The notes beneath the pieces are model-generated. The model saw only the letters and a list, made by a program, of their open reading frames with translations. It had not been told where the DNA came from and did no database searches. DNA of 37,056 nt from Tepidimonas sp. UBA997 (GTDB lineage: Bacteria; Pseudomonadota; Gammaproteobacteria; Burkholderiales; Burkholderiaceae_C), in NCBI GenBank assembly GCA_002291945.1, contig DBAZ01000057.1, positions 1 to 37,056 on the forward strand. The letters run 5' to 3'. Positions 8,534-14,347 of this stretch are shown in pieces. The stretch's first letter is position 1. The number at the start of each line of letters is the position of its first letter. The position numbers were made by a program, and so were the translations under genes.

Positions 8534-9482
8534 ACCTTTGTCAATGCTGGTGACCGGCGCTAACGGTTTTGTAGGCCGGGTTGTGTGTGCATCGTTACGG
8601 GAGCAGGGCCACAATGTTTGCCCTGCGGTGCGGTGTGCGACGGAACTTGATCAAGTTGCTGTCGGTGAGATAGATATCCAAACCGATTGGAGTAGCGTGC
8701 TGGGAAAAGGAGTGGATACAGTTGTTCACTGCGCCGCCCGCGCCCACATGATGCATGAGAAGCTAGCCAACCCGTTGGCCGAATACCGCCGCGTCAACGT
8801 GCAAGGTACCGAAAATCTGGCCCGGCAAGCCGTGCAGGCTGGCGTCAGGCGCTTCGTGTTCATCAGCTCCGTCAAGGTCAATGGCGAGGCCACGTCGCCG
8901 GGCCAGCCCTTCACTCCCGCCGATGCCCCGGCCCCCCAGGACGCCTATGGCCAGTCCAAGCACGAAGCCGAGCGGGCGTTGTGGCAGGTGGCCCTTGACA
9001 CGGGCATGGAGGTGGTGGTCATTCGGCCCCCCTTGGTGTATGGCCCCGGTGTGAAGGGCAACTTTGCCCAGATGGTACAGTGGGTGCGCCGTGGTGTGCC
9101 GCTTCCGCTGGGGGCGCTTGACAACCGCCGCTCGCTGGTGGCGCTCGACAACCTGGTCGGTTTCATCGCCCTGTGTGCCGACCCCGCTCGATCGCCGCAA
9201 GCGGCCAACCAGACGTTTCTGGTGGCCGACGGCGACGACGTGTCCACCCCCGAGATGCTGCGCCGCGTAGCCCATGCCTACGGCGTGCGTGCGCGTTTGC
9301 TGCCGGTACCCGTGGGCCTGATGCGTGGTGCCGCCCGCCTGCTGGGCCAAGCCGCCGTAGCCGACCGTTTATTTGGCTCTTTGCAGGTGGATGCGTCCAA
9401 AGCCCGCACCCTGCTGGGCTGGACCCCCGAAGTGACGATGCAAGCGCAGTTGCGCAAGATGGCGTTGCACCGTGTGGAGTAG
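8526..9482 (+). CDS. WbpV/WreQ-like UDP-4-keto-sugar reductase (NAD-dependent epimerase/dehydratase)
   Basis: Protein of 318 residues, extended SDR. VTGANGFVG is the cofactor-binding turn, VFISSVKVNGE supplies the catalytic Ser strand and YGQSKHEAE the Tyr-x-x-x-Lys pair. Relatives next to a WbpM/WreV dehydratase and a small phosphoglycosyl transferase reduce UDP-2-acetamido-2,6-dideoxy-4-keto-glucose to UDP-D-QuiNAc or UDP-D-FucNAc (WbpV in P. aeruginosa O6, WreQ in Rhizobium etli). That same trio is present here. GTG 8526 overlaps the preceding stop; ATG 8544 is a possible shorter start. Composition changes inside the gene: 29/60 G+C on the line 8641-8700 against 47/60 on 8881-8940, as if the 5' quarter belongs to another sequence background. 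Confidence 0.83.
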   Translation: MSKPLSMLVTGANGFVGRVVCASLREQGHNVCPAVRCATELDQVAVGEIDIQTDWSSVLGKGVDTVVHCAARAHMMHEKLANPLAEYRRVNVQGTENLARQAVQAGVRRFVFISSVKVNGEATSPGQPFTPADAPAPQDAYGQSKHEAERALWQVALDTGMEVVVIRPPLVYGPGVKGNFAQMVQWVRRGVPLPLGALDNRRSLVALDNLVGFIALCADPARSPQAANQTFLVADGDDVSTPEMLRRVAHAYGVRARLLPVPVGLMRGAARLLGQAAVADRLFGSLQVDASKARTLLGWTPEVTMQAQLRKMALHRVE

Positions 9483-9501
9483 CCGACACTAGTGCCCAGT
9501 T

Positions 9502-9523
9502 GCGGTATATCAAAGCGGTATAT
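9502..9523 (+). repeat. Two direct copies of a 9-base sequence, 13-base period
   Basis: GCGGTATAT occurs at 9502-9510 and again at 9515-9523, in the AT-rich gap between the WbpV-like gene and the phosphoglycosyl transferase gene. The gap also contains a 34-codon frame at 9524-9628 that resembles nothing I recognise. The repeat could be a regulatory site or chance. Confidence 0.5.
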
Positions 9524-9620
9524 ATGAATGAGGATTCGATTGTGGTGATGGTCGCCAAACGCAAAACGTCTCTGACATTGAGCGCGGGCTTGGATTTTGA
9601 GCGCGGGAAGCATAAGAAGC

Positions 9621-10184
9621 GTGAATGAAGCCGTGATACGTGTGCTCGATCTGTTGCTGTCCGCGTTGGGCCTGGTGCTGGGTGCGCCGGTGCTGCTGTG
9701 CATAGCCCTGCTGGGCTGGCTGGACACGCGCTCGCCCTTGCTGCGCCAGCAGCGTGTCGGTCGCCATCAAAAGCCATTCACCTTGGTGAAGTTCCGCACC
9801 ATGCGGCCAGACGCGGCACATGTGGCCTCGCATCTGGCCGATGCAAGCGCCGTTACGCCGCTGGGGCGCTTGCTGCGCCGCACCAAGATCGACGAGTTGC
9901 CGCAGTTGTGGAACGTGCTCAAAGGCGAAATGAGCCTAGTGGGGCCACGGCCCTGCCTGCCCAGCCAGACCGAGTTGATCGCCGCCCGCGAGCGCTTGGG
10001 CGTGTACAACGTGCGCCCCGGCATCACCGGCTTGGCCCAGGTGAGCGGCATTGATATGTCCACCCCCGAGTTGCTGGCGCAGACCGATGCGCAAATGATC
10101 CGCACCCTGACGCTGCGCCATTACCTGTGCTACCTGGTGCAGACCGTGGTGGGCAAGGGCAGTGGCGATGCGGTGAAGCGATAA
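9621..10184 (+). CDS. Small monotopic phosphoglycosyl transferase (PglC/WreU/WcaJ C-terminal type)
   Basis: Protein of about 187 residues with the minimal catalytic core of the bacterial sugar transferase family. It has an N-terminal hydrophobic re-entrant helix (LDLLLSALGLVLGAPVLLC), RQQRVGRHQKPFTLVKFRTM, and the catalytic Asp-Glu dyad in KIDELPQLWNVLKGEMSLVGPRP. Family enzymes move a sugar 1-phosphate from a UDP-sugar to undecaprenyl phosphate and so start repeat-unit assembly on the inner membrane. Its place between WbpV-like and WbpM-like genes suggests D-QuiNAc or D-FucNAc-1-phosphate as substrate, as for WreU of Rhizobium etli (inference). The frame is open back to TTG 9597; I chose GTG 9621 because homologues begin a few residues before the hydrophobic helix. 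Confidence 0.87.
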   Translation: MNEAVIRVLDLLLSALGLVLGAPVLLCIALLGWLDTRSPLLRQQRVGRHQKPFTLVKFRTMRPDAAHVASHLADASAVTPLGRLLRRTKIDELPQLWNVLKGEMSLVGPRPCLPSQTELIAARERLGVYNVRPGITGLAQVSGIDMSTPELLAQTDAQMIRTLTLRHYLCYLVQTVVGKGSGDAVKR

Positions 10185-10189
10185 ACCGA

Positions 10190-10339
10190 GAATGTTCCTA
10201 CAACCGTCGGGCAGCAAAATGGCTGAAAAAACACCCCGAGATGCGCCAGCAATACCTGAAAACACTTCAGCTGCTGGAACTGAACCCCTTCCACCCCTCT
10301 TTGCGCTTGCATGGGCTGGGCCTGCACACATGCCCTTGA
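10190..10339 (+). pseudogene. Remnant of a RelE/ParE-family toxin gene
   Basis: In the frame that ends at 10339 the translation from about 10190 reads YNRRAAKWLKKHPEMRQQYL followed by LELNPFHPSLRLHGL. This matches the N-terminal half of a common RelE/YafQ/StbE-like toxin type, which has RRAKKFLKKHPEL..YLKTLELLE and then PFHPSLRLHKLKG. After LRLHGL the match stops and a TGA follows four codons later, so the C-terminal strands and catalytic residues are missing. There is no clear start codon with a ribosome binding site and no antitoxin gene beside it. It appears to be a dead fragment left between the phosphoglycosyl transferase and the WbpM-like gene. The match is from memory of the family pattern. 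Confidence 0.6.
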
Positions 10340-10393
10340 GCGCCAAGTCGGCTTTACCGTAGTTCAAGGCAACCGTAGAAGAATGGAGCCCGA

Positions 10394-12382
10394 GTGTTTG
10401 ATGCCGCATTGAAAAAGCCGCTGTCTAAGTTGGCCGTTCCGGTGTTGGCTTTGCCACGCCCAACCAAGCGCTTCGTTGCCCTGCTGGTCGATCTGAGTTT
10501 GTGCGTGTTGACGGTCTGGCTGGCCTTCTATTTGCGGCTGGGCGAATTCATCAGCTTTGCTGGGGGGGGCCCGTGGGCGCGTGGAGCCATTTGGGCGAGC
10601 GTGGTTTCTGTGGGTGTGGCGCTGCCCATTTTTGTGGTGTCGGGCCTGTACCGCGCCATCTTTCGCTACAGCGGCTGGCCGGCCTTGCTGGCAGTGGCGC
10701 GAGCCGTGGGCATCTATGGCTTGCTGTATGCGACCGTCTTCACCGCCATAGGTGTGGCCGAGGTGCCGCGCACGGTCGGCATCATCCAGCCCATGCTGTT
10801 GCTGCTGTTCGTGGGCGCATCGCGTGCGCTGGCGCGGGTCTGGCTGGGCGACCAGTACCAGAGCATACTCAAGCATGCCTCACGCCCCAAGGTGCTGATT
10901 TACGGCGCAGGCAACACCGGCCGCCAACTCGCCGCCGCCATGGCCCACAGCCACAACATGCAGGTGGCTGGCTTCCTGGACGACGACGACCGTCTGCACG
11001 GCCACGTGCTCAACGGGCAGCCCATCTACAACCCGCGCGATCTGGACAACCTGGCCGCCACGCTCAACATCGGCGACGTGCTGCTGGCCATGCCCAGCCT
11101 GTCGCGCCACCGCCGCAACGAAATCCTGAACCAGATTCGCAGCGCACACGTGGCCGTGCGCACCCTGCCCAACCTGAGCGATCTGGCGCAGGGCAAGGTC
11201 AGCATTTCGGACTTGCGCGAGCTCGACATCGACGACTTGCTGGGCCGCGAACCGGTGGCACCCAACCACATTCTGCTGGCCAGAAACATCGTCGGCAAGG
11301 TGGTGCTGGTCACAGGGGCGGGCGGCTCCATCGGCAGTGAGCTGTGCCGCCAGATTCTGGCCGTCGCCCCGGCCAAGCTACTGCTGATCGAGCAGAGCGA
11401 ATTCGCGCTGTACGCCATCCACCAAGAGCTGGAAGACAAGCTGGCGGGTCGGGCCACCGTGCTGGTGCCGCTGCTGGCCTCGGTGCAGGACGCCGACCGC
11501 ATGCGCGAAATCATGTCCACCTGGCACCCCGACACGGTCTATCACGCTGCGGCCTACAAGCACGTGCCGCTGGTGGAGCACAACCCGGCGGCTGGCATCA
11601 AAAACAACCTGCTGGGCACCTTGCGCGCGGCACAGGCGGCGACTGAGAGCGGCGTGAGCGACTTCGTGCTCATCAGCACCGACAAGGCGGTGCGCCCCAC
11701 CAACGTGATGGGGGCCAGCAAGCGCTTGGCCGAAATGGCGCTGCAGGCGCTGGCGGCCCATCAGGCAGGCTCACCAAGCGGCAGCGCAACCACATTCAGC
11801 ATGGTGCGCTTTGGCAACGTGCTGGGTTCATCCGGCTCGGTGGTGCCCAAGTTCCGCCAGCAGATTCGCGACGGTGGGCCGATCACGCTCACGCATTCGG
11901 ACGTGACGCGCTATTTCATGACCATTCCGGAAGCGGCCCAGTTGGTGATTCAGGCCGGTGCCATGGCCAAGGGTGGCGACGTGTTCGTGCTCGACATGGG
12001 CCAGCCGGTCAAGATCATCGACCTGGCGCGGCGCATGGTGGAACTCTCGGGCCTGACGGTAAAGGATGAGCACAACCCCGAAGGCGACATCGAGATCGAA
12101 GTCACCGGCCTGCGCCCCGGCGAAAAGCTCTACGAAGAACTGCTGATCGGCGACAACCCCAAGCCCACCATGCACCCGCGCATCATGAAAGCCCACGAGG
12201 CATGCATACCCTGGGCCGAGTTCGAAGCCAGGCTGATCGACCTGGAAATCGCCCTCAACCTGAACGACGTGGGCGTGATCCGCCTGATGATGCAGCAACT
12301 GGTGGCGGGCTACACCCCCAGCGACGGTATTGTGGATTGGGTGTATCTGGAGCAGGAGGCCGAAGCCCAGGCGCTTGCATGA
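10394..12382 (+). CDS. Membrane UDP-GlcNAc 4,6-dehydratase, WbpM/WreV/CapD-like
   Basis: Protein of 662 residues. The N-terminal part has about four hydrophobic helices (for example LLVDLSLCVLTVWLAFYLRL). Next comes a Rossmann-like cofactor-binding segment (KVLIYGAGNTGRQLAAAM). The C-terminal SDR dehydratase domain starts at VVLVTGAGGSIGSELCRQIL and carries STDKAVRPTNVMGASKR, where MxxxK replaces YxxxK as in WbpM. The enzyme makes UDP-2-acetamido-2,6-dideoxy-4-keto-D-glucose from UDP-GlcNAc at the inner membrane, substrate for the WbpV-like reductase upstream. It starts at GTG 10394, with GGAG at 10385-10388 as ribosome binding site. A run of eight G at 10562-10569 lies in the region encoding the second loop, and a one-base slip there would truncate the protein. 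Confidence 0.92.
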   Translation: MFDAALKKPLSKLAVPVLALPRPTKRFVALLVDLSLCVLTVWLAFYLRLGEFISFAGGGPWARGAIWASVVSVGVALPIFVVSGLYRAIFRYSGWPALLAVARAVGIYGLLYATVFTAIGVAEVPRTVGIIQPMLLLLFVGASRALARVWLGDQYQSILKHASRPKVLIYGAGNTGRQLAAAMAHSHNMQVAGFLDDDDRLHGHVLNGQPIYNPRDLDNLAATLNIGDVLLAMPSLSRHRRNEILNQIRSAHVAVRTLPNLSDLAQGKVSISDLRELDIDDLLGREPVAPNHILLARNIVGKVVLVTGAGGSIGSELCRQILAVAPAKLLLIEQSEFALYAIHQELEDKLAGRATVLVPLLASVQDADRMREIMSTWHPDTVYHAAAYKHVPLVEHNPAAGIKNNLLGTLRAAQAATESGVSDFVLISTDKAVRPTNVMGASKRLAEMALQALAAHQAGSPSGSATTFSMVRFGNVLGSSGSVVPKFRQQIRDGGPITLTHSDVTRYFMTIPEAAQLVIQAGAMAKGGDVFVLDMGQPVKIIDLARRMVELSGLTVKDEHNPEGDIEIEVTGLRPGEKLYEELLIGDNPKPTMHPRIMKAHEACIPWAEFEARLIDLEIALNLNDVGVIRLMMQQLVAGYTPSDGIVDWVYLEQEAEAQALA

Positions 12383-12383
12383 A

Positions 12384-12401
12384 GGCCGATGTTCGTCGGC
12401 C
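12384..12401 (+). terminator. Hairpin directly after the WbpM-like gene
   Basis: GGCCGA (12384-12389) and TCGGCC (12396-12401) form a perfect 6-bp stem with a 6-base loop, beginning one base after the TGA stop. No T-run follows, so it may be a weak or Rho-assisted end of the polysaccharide operon, or an mRNA-stabilising hairpin. Confidence 0.35.
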
Positions 12402-12473
12402 CCGCGTGCCGCTGCGCATCATGATGGCGCTACCTTGTACCAATAGCTACACAGTGGCTGCACGGCCACAGGC

Positions 12474-12511
12474 AAAAAAAAGGACTCAGGGCATTGCTGC
12501 GCCAAGTCCTT
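12474..12511 (-). terminator. Rho-independent terminator of the tRNA-Met gene
   Basis: On the minus strand, AAGGACT (12505-12511) pairs with AGTCCTT (12480-12486), a 7-bp stem, and is followed by a run of T (12474-12480 read in reverse). It begins 8 bases after the CCA end of the tRNA. On the plus strand the same stem is followed only by TGTTTT, so it might also weakly stop transcription from the polysaccharide operon. Confidence 0.8.
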
Positions 12512-12519
12512 GTTTTGAT

Positions 12520-12596
12520 TGGTGGCTCTTCCCTGATTCGAACAGGGGACCTGCGGATTATGATTCCGTCGCTCTAACCGGCTGAGCTAAAGAGCC
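12520..12596 (-). tRNA. tRNA-Met (anticodon CAU)
   Basis: The minus strand folds as a complete 77-base tRNA with an encoded CCA end. Acceptor stem is GGCTCTT pairing with AAGAGCC. D-stem is GCTC/GAGC. The anticodon loop ATCATAA carries CAT at 12560-12562. T-arm is CCCTG-TTCGAAT-CAGGG. CAU anticodons occur in elongator tRNA-Met, initiator tRNA-fMet and, after lysidine modification, tRNA-Ile2. The 5' G-C pair and the absence of the three G-C pairs in the anticodon stem exclude the initiator. Elongator Met is my preferred reading; Ile2 is not strictly excluded. It has its own promoter and terminator. Confidence 0.9.
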
Positions 12597-12606
12597 TGAG
12601 CCGCAG

Positions 12607-12636
12607 ATTATAGCCTCAAAATTCAAGCCCGTTCAA
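12607..12636 (-). promoter_or_regulatory. Sigma-70 promoter of tRNA-Met
   Basis: Reading the minus strand, TTGAAC (12631-12636) and a perfect TATAAT (12607-12612) are separated by 18 bases. The -10 box ends 10 bases before the mature tRNA 5' end, leaving room for a short leader. The -35 box overlaps the last codons of the upstream enoyl-CoA hydratase gene. Confidence 0.75.
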
Positions 12637-13415
12637 GCGTGTTTGAACTGGGCGGGGCGTTTTTCGACAAAAGCGGCCATGCCTTCTTTTTGGTCGGCGG
12701 TGGCAAACAGGGCGTGGAACAGGCGGCGCTCAAACATCACGCCGTCGGCCAGCGTGCCTTCGAACGCCTTATTCACCGATTCTTTGGCGGCCATGACGGC
12801 GACCTGCGAAAAACCGGCGATGGTCAGTGCAGCGCCGAGGGCTTCGTCCATTAGCTTGTCCAGCGGCACCACGCGGCTGACCAGTCCGGCGCGTTCGGCT
12901 TCGGTGGCGTCCATCATGCGGCCAGTCAGGGCCAGGTCCATGGCCTTGCTTTTGCCCACCGCCCGCGGCAGGCGCTGGGTGCCGCCTGCGCCGGGAATGA
13001 TGCCGAGCTTGATTTCGGGCTGGCCGAACTTGGCGTTGTCGGCAGCGATGATGAAGTCGCACATCATGGCCAGTTCGCAGCCGCCGCCCAGCGCAAAGCC
13101 GCTCACGGCGGCGATGATGGGCTTGCGAATGGTGCGGATGCTTTCCCAGTTGCGGGTGATGTAGTCGCCCTTATAGACGTCGGCAAAGGTGTAGCTGGCC
13201 ATGGCCCCGATGTCGGCCCCCGCTGCAAAGGCCTTTTCGCTGCCGGTGATGATGATGCAGCCGATGCCATCGTCGGCATCGAAGGCCTTGAGGGCGGCCC
13301 CCAGCTCGTTCATGAGTTGATCGTTGAGTGCATTGAGCTGCTTGGGGCGGTTGAGGCTGACGATGCCGACGCGCCCTTCGGTGCGCACGAGGATGAGTTC
13401 GGGTGAGTGGCTCAT
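12633..13415 (-). CDS. Enoyl-CoA hydratase (crotonase family)
   Basis: Protein of 260 residues, the normal length for the family. The oxyanion-hole segments AFAAGADIGAM and GFALGGGCELAMMCD are present, and both catalytic acids of classical hydratases can be seen: Glu114 in GGGCE and Glu134 in FGQPE, followed by the GIIPGAGGTQRLPR loop. It should hydrate short-chain trans-2-enoyl-CoA to L-3-hydroxyacyl-CoA in fatty acid or aromatic-CoA breakdown. ATG 13415 is used; a TTG at 13427 in the same frame would add four residues outside the family pattern. It is divergent from a second crotonase gene 108 bases away and is followed by tRNA-Met on the same strand. Confidence 0.93.
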   Translation of the reverse strand: MSHSPELILVRTEGRVGIVSLNRPKQLNALNDQLMNELGAALKAFDADDGIGCIIITGSEKAFAAGADIGAMASYTFADVYKGDYITRNWESIRTIRKPIIAAVSGFALGGGCELAMMCDFIIAADNAKFGQPEIKLGIIPGAGGTQRLPRAVGKSKAMDLALTGRMMDATEAERAGLVSRVVPLDKLMDEALGAALTIAGFSQVAVMAAKESVNKAFEGTLADGVMFERRLFHALFATADQKEGMAAFVEKRPAQFKHA

Positions 13416-13523
13416 GTTGTCTCGCAAGGGTTGGGGTGAAAGCTGCCACTATACCGCCGCTGGCCGACCCGGCAGGCTGTGTTGGGTGCAAAATCGGGTG
13501 GTCTGAAACTCTCGGAGATAGGA

Positions 13524-14336
13524 ATGAGCGCAACAACAGCCGATCCCGACAGCAGCCTGCTGTACGAAGAACGCGGCGCAGTGGCCATCGTTACACTGAA
13601 TCGGCCGCAAACCTTGAACAGTTTCACGCGGGCCATGCATCTTGGGCTGCAGGGGGCTTTGCAGCAGGCGAGTGACAACCCTGTCATCCGGGCGTTGGTG
13701 GTGACCGGAGCCGGGCGTGGATTCTGCGCCGGCCTCGATCTGTCGGAGCTCGACTTCTCGCCCGGCGACGGGTTGCTCGAGCGTGCCAGCCCCGGTCCGG
13801 TGATCAACGACTACTTCAACCCCACGGCACGCGCTTTCATGAACCTGCGCATGCCCACCATTGCAGCCGTCAATGGTGTGGCCGCCGGAGCGGGGGCTTC
13901 GCTGGCCTTGGCCTGCGACATCACGATTGCCGCCCCGGGGGCCAGCTTGGTGCAGGCATTTAGCAAGATCGGCCTGATACCCGATGCCGGGGGCAGTTGG
14001 CTGCTGGTGGAGCGCCTGGGGCTGGCGCGGGCGTTGGCCCTGGCCATGCTGGGCGACAAGTTGTCTGCCACGCAAGCCAAAGAGTGGGGTGTCATCTGGG
14101 ACGTGGCCGATGATCCGCTGGCGGCAGCCGTAGCCATGGCGGAGCGGTTGGCGCTGATGCCGACGCGGGCCTTGGTTGCGACCCGTCGTCTGCTGCGCGA
14201 TGCGAACACACGCAGTTTCGATGCCCACCTCGATGTTGAACGCGATTTGCAGACCGCGCTGGGCCACACACACGATTACTTTGAAGGCGTGAATGCCTTT
14301 CTGGAAAAGCGTGCGCCGGTGTTTAAAGGTGAGTGA
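13524..14336 (+). CDS. Crotonase-family isomerase, PaaG-like
   Basis: Protein of 270 residues. Crotonase oxyanion motifs are GRGFCAGLDLSEL and NGVAAGAGASLALACD. The two hydratase glutamates are replaced: Ser126 stands at the first position and Phe146 at the second. An Asp is present at residue 154 in GLIPDAGGSW, together with LGDKLSATQAKEWGVIW. This pattern is typical of PaaG, which isomerises the ring epoxide of phenylacetyl-CoA to oxepin-CoA and can also act as a delta3,delta2-enoyl-CoA isomerase. No other phenylacetate genes are visible, so the physiological substrate is open. Start ATG 13524 has GGAG at 13514-13517, 6 bases upstream. It ends 11 bases before the convergent M61 peptidase gene. 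Confidence 0.85.
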   Translation: MSATTADPDSSLLYEERGAVAIVTLNRPQTLNSFTRAMHLGLQGALQQASDNPVIRALVVTGAGRGFCAGLDLSELDFSPGDGLLERASPGPVINDYFNPTARAFMNLRMPTIAAVNGVAAGAGASLALACDITIAAPGASLVQAFSKIGLIPDAGGSWLLVERLGLARALALAMLGDKLSATQAKEWGVIWDVADDPLAAAVAMAERLALMPTRALVATRRLLRDANTRSFDAHLDVERDLQTALGHTHDYFEGVNAFLEKRAPVFKGE

Positions 14337-14347
14337 CGGGGCCGCGC

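Noticed and set aside
9524..9628. 34-codon frame before the phosphoglycosyl transferase
   Set aside because: It has an ATG but no clear ribosome binding site and no recognised similarity, so it is mentioned only as a spacer feature.
12520..12596. tRNA as integration site of the polysaccharide cluster
   Set aside because: No integrase gene and no duplicate of the tRNA 3' end were found in the window, so an att site cannot be supported.
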